Of a stretch of 64,000 bases of DNA, positions 35,131 to 46,109 are shown piece after piece. This DNA is from Pyxicephalus adspersus (Eukaryota; Chordata; Amphibia; Anura; Pyxicephalidae). The notes beneath the pieces were generated by a model that was not told where the DNA came from, searched no databases, and was given only the letters and a program-made list of their open reading frames with translations. Position numbers and translations under genes: made by a program. The stretch spans positions 38,385,610 through 38,449,609 of the forward strand of contig NC_092859.1 in assembly GCF_032062135.1 (NCBI RefSeq), written 5' to 3'. Numbering within the stretch: the first letter of the stretch is position 1; the number at the start of each line of letters is the position of its first letter.

Positions 35131-38100
35131 TTGGATTTAAATGTGTAAAAGCAGTACATTGTTTTCAAAAATATTTATTTTACAGTATAATATAATAGTA
35201 TAATATATTTTTTTTTTACAAATATATATATTTTTTAATTTATTTAATTTATTGTTTTTAAATGATTTTGTGTTTCAGACTTTATTATACTCATACTATT
35301 ATATTATACAGTAAAATAGCACACACACACACCTGCGGTATAACACAGGTGTCTATCTCCATTTATAAACCAAATTTTACCCATTGCTGCACAGGCAGGA
35401 AAACAGCAGAGAATCTGTGTCTGAGGTCTGTATATCAATTTACTTTACTAAAAAAAAGGAAGGGGGAGCTGAATCCTGAATTTTAAATCAAAACTACACT
35501 TTTCATTCCACCTACACATGACTGAGTGTTTAAAATGGAGTTTGGATCACGTCACACTTCAATTCACTTTACTAAATCACCCCCTGAGACTTTTGTAAAA
35601 CTTAAAGTCTTTCTGTAAAGAGTCTTGAAGTCGAGCTTCAAAATATAAAAACAGCACAATTTAATATCATTATTTATTCATTTTAAAGAAATCACTTCTT
35701 GTGGGTCTGACTTATGAAAGCTCTCCAGTACTGGAGTAGATAGACCATCGTGGGAGAACCTGGGTGATCCAGCAAACCTGCAATGGATCTGGTGCAGGCT
35801 GTAAACATTTGCTATCTAATAGCAATTTTTTCCCCTGCCAAGATAATTCTTAATTACCTTTTGCTACCATTTATGATCTTAAACCTAACATTTGGAAAAA
35901 AAAATATTTTCAGTGAACTTACTCCCACCCAGCAGGAGTTAAATGCTGATTTAGGTCCAGAGGTAAATAAAGATTAAATACATTTAACTAACCCCTTTTC
36001 CAAGTGTCCAATTCCTGCAGCCTCTTCCATAAGTCACATTGTGCTGCAATTTCAGGCATTGACATCATTCCCTAAAATTCGGGACCCAAAGTCCTGCACT
36101 GTATCTGAATACATGGAGGGCCTGCAGGTTAGATGGAGGAGGAGCTGCACTAGCTGTTGCTGCTAAGGCATACAAAAGCATTTTAGACAATAGTGTTCTT
36201 CCAGGCACCATTTTGGAAAAGGCTCTTTTCTGTCTCAGCATGACTAAGCCGCAGTGCACAATGTCAGGTAAAGGTTTAGTTTGTAGAATTTTCTTATGAA
36301 GGAACTCAATTGGCCTGCTCAGAACCCTGACCTCAACTTTAATACTTCTGGGATGAACTGTAAGTCACGTCTTCTTTACAAATATACGTGTCTGAGAAAA
36401 CAAATGCCCAAATTTTGGCTGAATGAACCCAAATTATTACTAAAACATTCTAAAATCTTGTAGAAAAGCTTCCCAGAAGAAGAAAAAGCCACAAAGAGGG
36501 AAAAAACTTCATAATAATTCCTGTGGTTTTAGAACTGGATATCCAACAATCTCATATTGGTGTAATGGTTAGGTGTCCAAAAACTTTTGGCCATATAACG
36601 TAAGCCCAGAAAACATGTAATTACAGGGAATAGGAATAAAGTGTGCACAGGACATTGCACTCTGATAGTATGGTTCCACCTATATACACTTTTATGATAC
36701 TGTCATCCCCACTATCCTACATACACTGCAGATGATAAATGAGCATCAGACAGAGCTGCTGACATTTGGGACCAGAGACACAGGAGCAGGTTGGATTTTA
36801 TTGAAGCTAAGAGTCAAACAATTGCCTGGATTGGCTGTACAAGATGACAGGCAGAGAGATACATTAATTCTGTTGACAAAAAGCATTTGTCAAAGTCATT
36901 CCCGTGTTACGGTGCCAAAATGCATTAAATCACAGTCTGGCACCAAAAGTTGTTGCTCACAGCACATAATGCTGTATGCGAACACATAATGCATAAATGT
37001 CTATGGCACTCATAAAGACAATAATGTGGTGTCTTTTACATCAGCCAACATTCTAAACTTCAGATAAGACTAAAACAAAATATGCTGTCTTTGGTCTTTG
37101 CAAAATAGATATTTGCGTTTTTGGTAGATGCTGAAAAGTTAAAGCTGAACTCCACCAACAGCCAAATACTTTAAATAAATATATACAAAAGGTATTTTAC
37201 TTACTGAATGATTTATATATTTTTTCAAAAAACTCTTTGGTAAGCAAAACATTTTTGTGATATGCCCCTGTAGACTCCACTACAACTAAGAAATACAACC
37301 AGGTCTAAGACCCATTTTTAGCCTTTGATTGGACAATAAATAGGCAGCAGTAAACCTATTAGGTGACAACTCTTCTCTCTTTTCCAAGAAGTTTGCACTG
37401 ATAGCTGCATGGGACATGTGGTGAAGAAAAGCCTGAATGACTTACAGTGCCACTCACCTTCTTCTAGAGTTTTGCTCTATGGAAATTTTAAAATGATAAT
37501 AATGAGACCACAATTTTTAGATTCCAGTATGTGAGAGGAGAGCCTACACTGCGTGTGTTCAGGAAAGTCTGTTCTGTATCACATCCAGTTGTTCTCCCAT
37601 TATCAGATTACAACAAAAGTACTGGGGTAAATGATTGGAATGCAGCAATTGAGTTAAAACATTGAAAAGAATTTAGCATGCAGACTGTGCTCCTTGTGTG
37701 GATCTCAGGAATTATTTTTTTGATTTTTCATATGAGTGAACCTTAAGGAAGATAAATGCAAATTGAGGTCTCAGCCTGATACCAAGAGGTCATTTGCCCA
37801 CTGGGCCAAGACTAAAAGACGTGTTGGGAAGGTGTCCATGACTGGTGAAAGTTCAGCATTTAAGCATCAGTCAGAACAAGACCCACAGTCAGAAATTATT
37901 GTAAACATAAAGACCTAGGATCAAAGCTCCTGCCAGAAGAAAGATTTGCAGCACTATGGGTTGATTTACCCAAAGAATATAAGATGTTCAAATAGCAAGA
38001 AAAAATTCTGTTTTGTACAAGTTTGTTCAAAGTGAACTATCACCACATTCACTAACCAAAGTTACTCATCCCTTGCAAAGCAACTGTAATGTCATTAATA

Positions 38101-40250
38101 AATACGCCACAAACAAAGTTGATGTTGGAATATTTGCATGGCACATTATCCTAAACAAATGCCCCCACCAGAAAAAGAACAGTTGGTTGTGTTTGCCAGC
38201 AGCACACGTTCCTAGTCCCCCTTCCCAGTTAAATGCCAATTAGCAATCAAATCAAAAACCTAAAGTGACAAGATAACTATCATTGGCTACTATTCATTTG
38301 CAAGAAAAGTCTTTGCTTTTTAGTGACAATATCTGGACACTCTTGAATAAGACTTGATTTTGTATTGACTTCCCATAAATTTTAGGACAGCTTGCAGTAA
38401 TGCTTGTCTGGGCACAGCTCAGCACATGGACTGCAAAACTACTGTCCCATCTTCTATACTGAAAACGTACAGTCCCTCCCCTACAGAGAAATTTCATGAA
38501 CCATTCAAAAAGTTGCCAGGTGCTCTACATCTAACAGGAGACTTGGGAGCCCTATAAATGGAGATTAGTTGCCATCCATCAAAACTGGCTAGTTATGACT
38601 TACTAATGGGGCCTGTAGTCAAAGGTACTTTATGATGAACGGACCTGTGCCAGACAAGGAACATGTGTCATTTTTCCCAGGTAAAATATTGCCAGCAGGT
38701 TAGTGCCATGACCTTGTCTGGTTGAAGATATCGTAGAGTAAGCCACCTGTTGCACAAGACTGAAGAGTTGCCAACAACTTTGGCGCAGTGTGCCTTGTGG
38801 CCCTGAGGCATACCAACAGCAACAAATGCTTGGCAGCATTTAGCCTAGGACATTGCATATGAACTAAGGTGCTTGGAGGGGTTGCTGATTCTAAAGATTT
38901 AAAGGTTGAGCCCAGTAAAAAGAAATGGGTAAAGGTGACTGTTGTCACCATCAAATGGAAGATATATAGCAGCTTATTATAGTACAATATACAGTAGAGA
39001 TGTATACCAACTAACTTTCTCGTCATTCACTCATATCCCCATACCACTTCAACACATACTGACAAATGACTTTTAGCAGCCTACCTTTTTATAGGAAGAG
39101 GCCTGGCATATACCACAACTCCCCTTATTGACCACAGACCTTGAACAAGTAAGGAAGTTTACTTCTAATACATAGTAAAGGCAAATCCAAACCTTGTCCA
39201 TATCTTGTTACAAAACTTCTGACAATGAGAAGTTATTACTAACCAGGTTAAAGAGTTACTAGAATTTCTCTATCTGTTGGCTAAAAGGTCAAGTTTACAA
39301 TGGTTAGGGGGCAATGTAAACTGATGAGAACATGCCTTCTCTGCATGACAGGTAAATTCTGGATGTCTGGACTCAACAGGACAGATTTATGTAATGTCCA
39401 AATAAACAGCATTGCATTAATTCTGGGCTACAAATACACAATTGGGACTATACACAGAAAACAAACTAGCAATCATTGCAATAGGTAGGCAACAAATAAG
39501 CAATTTTTACAATACATGGGCAATAAAAATAACAGTGGCAGTAAATCTTCATTAAAGGGATCAGCAGCAGGTAAAATTTTCCTTTCATTTGGGCTGTCCA
39601 TAGGATAATAATGGAAAAAGTTACAGATTAGTGACACCAATAGCTGAGAGCTGTCACAGAGATTTTCCTGCAATGATCATGAAGAGTTATGAAGATCCAT
39701 TAGAACCCTTATTTACCCAAAAATGATAATTTATGTGTGGGTGTTTTAGTTATTTTTCTGTGTATTTTTTATTTTTCTGTGAAGTTTTACAAATTCCTTT
39801 CTTTGTTATTTTCAATCTTTTCATTTCTTGATTATTTATTTTTAGGAGAAAGGAGCTCCATCATAAAATTATAGCTAATCAACAGCAATTGAGACACCTG
39901 GAGTGAAGCTTTAAAAAAAAAAGGTTTACTGATTTAACATTTTATCACACACTAACAGGCTTAAACAGTGTATTTGCGTTCATAATTGGCTTTAATTTAG
40001 TCTCCCTCATTACCAGAAGGGCTGGAAGAATGTTCTGTGAAAGTATTATAAAATAAAAATATCTATGATGTACAGAGACAACATTTTTCTGCATGCAAAA
40101 CACTTCAACGTTGAAAAGATCTGGCCTTGAATTTTATTTGAAAGATAATTACATAAAATTGAATTGCAAAATGAAAATATGCATATTGCACTTTATAAAG
40201 TAAAAGTGTATTATATTTTGAATGAGATCCTATTTTGAGTTATTATTGGA
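35131..40250. other. Long stretch without a recognised gene
   Basis: TTAAAGCTGAACTCC at about 37139 looks like a TTAA-type repeat end. GGGTTGATTTACCCAAAG at about 37958 and CACTTTACTAAATCACCCC at about 35566 resemble ends of the palindromic MITE at 50975. A T-rich and TA-rich run lies at 35190-35260. The open frames (at most 108 codons) are unrecognised. Confidence 0.45.
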
Positions 40251-41085
40251 ATAATGGTTTTGTTTACTGGTATTGAGAGGCACTTCCGCCTCCTCAGCTC
40301 TCTCATTAGGACCCCAAATCTAATGACAGACCTTTGTCGCATGTGCAAGGTGATAAATACTCCTTTCATCTGCAATGCAATCCCTTTACATGTTGCCAGC
40401 CATATGGACGCCATAAGTGCTGTATATCAGCAAAGGTACCGATTGTCTATCAGTAGAAGGAGGTCTGCAGCAAAGCAAGATAGGTGTAGGCCCTTTATGA
40501 CAGGGTGCGAGGAGGAGACCAGGGAGGAAAAGGGTTAAGAGAAGGAGGGGTCAGTATGGTATTCCTTGGAATTTATGGGTGGAGTGAAGTGGAAGGAAGG
40601 TGTTAAAATGGGTAAGCAAAAAGTTTCTAGAATAGTTTTTGGTGAGAAAAAGTTTCCCGCCCATCCATCCATAAAAGTAGCGGTGGGGGGAAAAGGAAGT
40701 GGGGGGAGAGTGAAGCGGTTGGGGTCTTGGAAGGCAAGGGTCCTGGTTGGTAATTTTTGGAAGAGGAAAACAAATTTGATGTGGTGTCCCTTAAGTAAAT
40801 ACCGGTTACGGTCCCTGAGGCAGTGTTGGGTGGCTAGGGGCCATTGTGGTGTGATAGTTTGGAATTGAAAATCTGGTTTGGTGCAGACTTTGCCTTCCGA
40901 GACCTGTTGTTGCTGTTCTGCCTTGTTGTGTATATTTTGGGGTTTGTTAAATTGTTGAATTATATATGTAATGTTTAATGTATTTATGTTAGAAAAAGTT
41001 GATAAAAGACTTAGGTTTTTATGTTATTTTGTAAATGGTTATATAAAAAGATTTTTTTTGAAATAAACAGCTGCCTGACAGACAT
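40251..41085 (+). other. Unclassified G-rich block ending in AATAAA
   Basis: The plus strand is unusually G-rich and C-poor from about 40490 to 40870, with open frames of 94 codons (40254-40538) and 100 codons (40566-40868). AATAAA follows at 41062, then CAGCTGCCTGACAGACATTTTG. This looks like the 3' end of a transcribed element or retrotransposon, but no domain is recognised. Confidence 0.3.
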
Positions 41086-41615
41086 TTTGAGTCCATTGAA
41101 GTGTCTGCTTGTTTTTAGGGGTAAAGTTGGGGTGAAAGGGAGTAATGGTGGGTCTGGTAAGCAGTGACAAGGTTAAAGATAATGGGGGTCTACGTCTGAG
41201 CTACCCTGGTCATGACATGATAAACACCAGGAATGAAGTTGCAAAAAAAGAAAAAGGGGCATGGTACGTGCCCAACCCACTACACCCCTGCCTGTGTCAC
41301 TCACTGTGTCACACACTTCCCCCAGTGTGACATCATGATACCAGAACCTGCCCTACATTGGAGGTCTGAGCCTGTGATGGGAGAGTGGGCGGATTGTGTT
41401 CAGAGTGACACCGCGCCCACCGCCCAGAGCCTGCGATCTGTATGGGGGTAATGGTCCGCGGTTCTGGCCAGTGCGCCCCCCCCAGTGGGGTCCTTTTTCT
41501 GACCAGTCAGAGCTGCGGATCACCAAAATCTTTGTAAAAAAAAAAGAAGTGAGGGCATGACATTCCCACCCATATCCGCCCCATTACACCCCTGATGAAC
41601 ACATGGTTTTGTTGC
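41086..41615. other. GC-rich repeat patch with hAT-like ends
   Basis: CTACACCCCTG (41281-41291) and TTACACCCCTG (41584-41594) both read like hAT right ends in the same orientation. The GC-rich interval between them includes a poly-C run and GTGGGCGG. It may be two partial insertions of one family. No ORF is supported. Confidence 0.4.
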
Positions 41616-41942
41616 TAAAGGCTATATACACACCTCAGATAATTCTCACCCAGTACGAATGGTCATCCTCATCTCAGGCCAAAATCCGACATGTGTACAG
41701 TAGTTGCCCAATGTAGTTCATGTATCTATCATGTATCTATCCGGACAGATCTATACTATACAAGATAAGAGAGAAGAGCACAGCAGGGTTCTGCTTGCTC
41801 ATTCTTCCCCCTACCCTCTCCATAGAACAGAATGGTGCTGTGTGTACAACGCTCGTTTGTTCATCTATCACTCTTTGTTGCTAGAAACGAATATAAAAGA
41901 AAAAAGAAAAGAAAGAAAAATGTCAGATGTGTACGCAGAATA
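41616..41942. mobile_element. MITE related to the 21217 element
   Basis: The left end AAAGGCTATATACACACCT and right end AGATGTGTACGCAGAATAAC are imperfect inverted repeats. Interior pieces (ATAATTCTCACCCAGTACGAA; CCGACATGTGTACAG) parallel the copy at 21217. A purine-rich AAAGAAAAGAAAG run lies near the right end. Confidence 0.62.
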
Positions 41943-42368
41943 ACAAAGGGTTAGTATTAGGGTTAAAATCCATTTCTGTTCTTCAGCTTTGCCAATAAAG
42001 TGGCTGTTTTGTGGTAAAAAGACATCTCCACATTAGTTAAAAGAGTTTTGCTAACCATCAGGAGCCATTATTGCCAATTGTATTGATCAAAAACCAGCTG
42101 AATTCATCTTCCCAATTACTTTAATGACATTTGTAATTGTGCCAATATGTTAATATTGTGCAGCAAAAACTTCACAGTTCGTTCATCCCTAATCAGGAAG
42201 TATTGAAATAGAAATCAACTGTATAGAGAGTGCTTTGTTTTCAATCAGGCAAACTCTGTCTGATGACTGTAAACCGCCATTGCAGAGAACAAAATGCAAC
42301 CATATCATTTATATGACTGCAGTTATAGATAGTAAGTTGCAAAAATAGGAAAGTTGATTCCTTTGGAT
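41943..42368. other. Nothing recognised
   Basis: AT-rich spacer, no ORF or repeat supported. Confidence 0.5.
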
Positions 42369-42530
42369 CAGTGTTTTTTGACCAGGGTTCCTCCAGAGTT
42401 TGCTATGGGATTCTTGACCAGTGAGTGCTTTGTGCCTCTCAGATCAGTTTAGGTGACAGCAATGATCATTTAGCTATGTGTAAGGGTGACATTCTTGTCA
42501 CTGATCACCATGTTAATTTACTGTATGCTG
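42369..42530. mobile_element. hAT-type fragment, same family as 26581
   Basis: CAGTGTTTTTTGACCAGGGTTCC at the start corresponds to the inverted right end of the 26581 element, and the following CTCCAGAGTTTGCTATGGG aligns with it as well. No opposite end is found, so it is truncated; the right limit is approximate. Confidence 0.6.
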
Positions 42531-45395
42531 AGGATAAAGTAATTGTAGAAGAGGTACCTGAAGACCTGAAAGTTATTCAATGGTTCCCTCCTGTTAAAAA
42601 ATGCAGAGAAAGGTTGCTTTAGACTAAGCAATCAGCTGCAATGTAGGAATGTATGCTATTCAATGACATTTTAGCTATGTGGGTTGTATATTTTTTATTT
42701 TTCTAGGTATTTTATGTATTTATATGTGTAATTGAGACAGCTACATTCATGCCCTAGATACTTTGGCTCTGCTTACTACTTTCCAGTGCAACACAATAGC
42801 TGTGCTTTGTTTTTATTATTCCAACAATGCAATCAATCAAATGGCTGAAAAATAAAAAATAACACACCTCCTATGTTGCTGGTATTTAATCTCAGTTAAA
42901 GCCAGGCTAAAACACTCTTACACTCTTTTTGCTACCCCTTGTCCTGGAGCATCACCTTCAAAACAATGCATATAATTTCCAGCATTTCATTCCAACACTT
43001 CACTCACATAGGTTGATGCCAGGCACCTTTCAACACAAGAATTGGCACTTTCAATTTTTTTTGATGAAAATGGATTGAAAAGAAGAATATTGTTTATATG
43101 ACTTCCAACTAATCTATCTGATCTCTTGATTGTGCACACACACAGTGGATCTGCCTCTTTGTACTAGGCCTTGGATCGTCTGCCCAAATTTTAATTTCAC
43201 CATTTGATTATAATATAAATATTCACTTCTCTATTTCTCCTGATGACTTCTCTCACCTAGTGGTCATCAGAACATATACTATGTTTGTTGGAATTGATTT
43301 GCCACCATGAAATGCTTAATGTACAATGCAGCATAATGTGTTACCCCACTATAAATAAAGGATAATGATCCTATTCACCAATGACATGATACATATGAAG
43401 TTCATGATGTGTTCCTATTTATTGTATTTTATAGCCATGTCTATTTTTCTTTTTCATTGAAACAATTGGCCTGGCTGTAAATTCGGCCTTTCTATGCAAA
43501 TGACAGACTGACTCCGCAGCTGGTGATGAAGTAAATTACAGCTTTTGACATAACATCAGGAAGAGGAATGAATAGCTAATCACCTTCTTTTTATTCTTAA
43601 CAGACTTTTTTGTTGGCTTGACAGGTTCACTTTAGCACGTCATTAATAACATTTCAGAGGAACAATTTGCAGGAGCCAGATGATTATGTTCCAGAGAAAA
43701 TGTTGTCGATATATCAATTTCCTGCTGCCGAGATCACAAGATAAGTTTTTCTTTTTTCTTTTTTTGTTTTTGTTTTGGTCCTGGTGCAAAAAGCAGAAGA
43801 TAACAGAACCAGTTAGACTATAAAAACTAGTTTTTGGAATGGAGCAACCTACCCGTAGTTATGGAGAGGGTTACTGTGACTTCACAGCATGTCTTCATAA
43901 TGGAACCTTTTAGCCCTGACTTTTTGTCTTGCAGCTTGTACATTGGAGTGGTGGCTGCATAGGGCAAGTTCAGGGAGTTCTTAAATGTGTTTTAAATGTG
44001 TTGTTCTGTTGCCAATGAGTCAGACCCCCTTGAAGAAGCTTTTCAAACCTATTTCTGTATACAGCTAAATATAAAACTGAAAAACATAAATCTTCAGCCA
44101 AATTTGTGATTTACACATGGCACAATCCATGTGTAAACCTCCTTGCTCCTAGCCTGCTGATTGGATGATGAAGGAGCAGCAGTAAAATGATGGGGGTGTC
44201 CCTATGCTTTATGGCAAATTTTAAAAATACTGCAGCCGCACTAAATGTTGCCATACATTGGACAGGAGACACTATATGATACTGGAAGAAATAATGAGAA
44301 ATATCTAAACACACTTGATCAGTCCTATCATTTTGTACCCTGGATTACTTTCCATGACATCTGCCCCAAGATATATGCTGGTTATCCTTGCTGCGTTATT
44401 ACATACCTGACTGTACAGTTCACATTGGCACAGTATAGCAACCCACACATTGGCACATGCATTACTGCAAAGCACAGTAAGACATATTGGTGTTCCTAAA
44501 GGTGCCCCAATGCTCCTTGCTGATGGACATGTGGCACACCATGAGGCACGGTAATGTACTGCTGTGTTTGGCCCTGTATTAAAAGAATTCCCTGCACCTT
44601 TTTGGGTGAGCTGGGTGGATTTTTAGGCAGTTGATGAACAGAGTACCCTAATGAAATGCAATGCAAAGCAATGACAAACATAGATTATGGTAATATGTTA
44701 CCGCATCCACAGCAATGTGACGCTGGCTTATGTAAGAAACTTCTGTGCATCACACAAATTATAAAGTAACTGGTCCTTGTGTTTGTAGGGATTTCAACAT
44801 GGTGACACACGGAGTCCTGCCTAAAACTGAACCCCAGCAGTGGTAAACTTACCTCCCCCAGTCATCAATCTACCACTGGTCTCAATCGGGCCCCTCACCT
44901 GTGAGCCCAGGATCTCATAGGGCCCCTTCTAGTCCTGGACTCTCAGAAGAATACTGCTGGGACCTATGTGGTCACCTGATCAAATGACACCTGGAATAAA
45001 CTATATGAAGATAAGGGTGCTCCAAGGGGGGTGAGCCCAAAGCTTGGTGCTAATATGCCCACAAAGACTTTATTTGTATTACTTTATTCTGCAATGTTTC
45101 AGTAAAATCTATGTAAAATAAAGCTGTGTTTGAAGCTTTTTTTATTCTTTTCAAATCTGTTATTTCATTTCAAATCTAAAATGTGATCTATGTTGTAAAA
45201 TGTTAATTTATGACATTTCAGGGGACATTTACAGTCCATGCAGTCCTGTCTTATCTTTTACTAGAATGTTTCTTTTGCAAAGTGCAATCAAGATCATAAT
45301 TCTCCACCAACAGGCAAAGGTGATCTCTCTCTGGACAGACTGGGCTGTCATCAGAAATGTTTGTCATCAGATTATGATTTCTAAATGATCCCTAT
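42531..45395. other. No gene; candidate noncoding element at 43440-43740
   Basis: A non-repetitive region holds TATGCAAATGACAG, CAGCTG and several TAAT sites at 43440-43740. The remainder is ordinary AT-rich DNA; TTAA-type repeat pieces occur near 44825 (CTGAACCCCAGCAGTGG). The open frames (84 codons or fewer) are unrecognised. Confidence 0.35.
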
Positions 45396-45475
45396 TTAAT
45401 GTACAGTGCTGCGTAAAATGTTGGCGCTATATAAACTCAATGTACTATTAATAATAATATTAATAAAAATAATTA
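45396..45475 (+). mobile_element. L2-like LINE 3' tail
   Basis: CAGTGCTGCGTAAAATGTTGG followed by CGCTATATAAA and an AATAATAAT-rich end is the terminal signature of amphibian L2-like elements; the opposite orientation is seen at 52845-52975. It lies about 200 bases before the CpG-rich promoter. Confidence 0.7.
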
Positions 45476-45772
45476 AGAGCTGTGTAACATACAGGGTGGG
45501 CTGTAGGATATTTACTGAACTTTTTATACAGCCTTTTTTTCCCTTAGTTTGAGATAGATGTGTCCTTCCCTTCCTGCACCAGGGGGGTAAATGATTTGCC
45601 CTCCACCAGGGCAGCCACAGGTTGTGTGCAGCTCATTATAATCTGTACACGTTGGGACGGTGGTGGCGCCCTCTGGCGGACACAAGTGGTACTGCTTAGT
45701 GCTAGTGAGTTCCTCGGTCTCCAGCCGGGGTGTAGCGGTGACGCGCCCGGAGTAAGCGGGGACGCGCCTTGT

Positions 45773-45886
45773 ATGCCCGCCCCCTCTCCCGTGGGTTCGG
45801 TCGGTGGATGGCTGGCACGGTTGTCCGGGCTGTCGGTGCAGTGTGTCGGTGAAGAGGGGAGGCAGGCGGTGCTGGGCTCCTCATGA
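45773..45886 (+). promoter_or_regulatory. Upstream ORF overlapping the GALNT10 start
   Basis: ATG at 45773 opens a 37-codon frame whose TGA (45884-45886) overlaps the GALNT10 ATG as ATGA. It is in a different frame from the main ORF. Its ATG context is weak (T at -3, C at +4). It would affect translation only if transcription starts upstream of 45773. Confidence 0.55.
45808..45852 (+). promoter_or_regulatory. 14-codon upstream ORF, same frame as GALNT10
   Basis: ATG at 45808 (G at +4, T at -3) encodes MAGTVVRAVGAVCR and stops at TGA 45850-45852, which is 30 bases before the main ATG. This TGA is also the in-frame stop showing that the GALNT10 frame cannot extend further upstream. Confidence 0.55.
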
Positions 45887-46020
45887 GGCGGAAGGAGAAG
45901 CGGCTGCTGCAGGCGGTGGGGCTGGTGCTGGCCGCCCTGCTCTTCCTGCCTAACGTGGGGCTCTGGGCTCTGTACAAGGAGAGGCAACTGGAGAACAGCG
46001 GGGCACCAGGAGACGGGCAG
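45883..46020 (+). CDS. GALNT10: GALNT10 coding exon 1 (N-terminal 46 codons)
   Basis: GALNT10 is a Golgi enzyme that transfers N-acetylgalactosamine from UDP-GalNAc to Ser/Thr of mucin-type glycoproteins. The exon starts MRRKEKRLLQAV and continues PNVGLWALYKERQ, nearly the N-terminus I know from mammalian GALNT10. The architecture is type II membrane: a basic cytosolic tail (residues 1-8), a hydrophobic anchor (about 9-30) and the start of the lumenal stem. The exon ends in CAG followed by GTAAGG, a good donor, in phase 0 (138 bases). The start is fixed by homology and an in-frame TGA at 45850; its context is poor (C at -3, A at +4). The stem linker is shorter than the human one. The catalytic and ricin-lectin domains lie on later exons outside the window. 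Confidence 0.88.
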
Positions 46021-46109
46021 GTAAGGAGCGCCTCGGGTCACCATGGCAACTGACCGGCCTGCAGAGCTGACAGTCTGACACCGTCCCATAGAAGGGTTGT
46101 GTCTGACAA

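Larger units (their letters stand above)
45640..46035 (+). promoter_or_regulatory. CpG-rich promoter and 5' leader of GALNT10
   Basis: GC content and CpG density jump sharply from the AT-rich flank (GACGCGCCCGG, GGGGACGCGCC), and a GC-box-like CCCGCCCCCTC lies at 45777-45787. No TATA box stands upstream of the exon. This is the usual dispersed-start CpG promoter of a broadly expressed gene. The transcription start cannot be fixed from sequence. The donor GTAAGG lies within the CpG-rich interval at 46021. Confidence 0.8.

Noticed and set aside
1..45600. Exons of genes that flank GALNT10 in mammals (for example MFAP3, FAM114A2)
   Set aside because: I compared the open frames with what I remember of these proteins and found no match; the neighbour on this side is outside the window or its exons are too short to see.
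45544..46089. 181-codon minus-strand frame opposite GALNT10 exon 1
   Set aside because: GC-rich DNA is poor in stop codons, and the frame is antisense to a well-identified exon; composition is low-complexity and Pro/Ser-rich.
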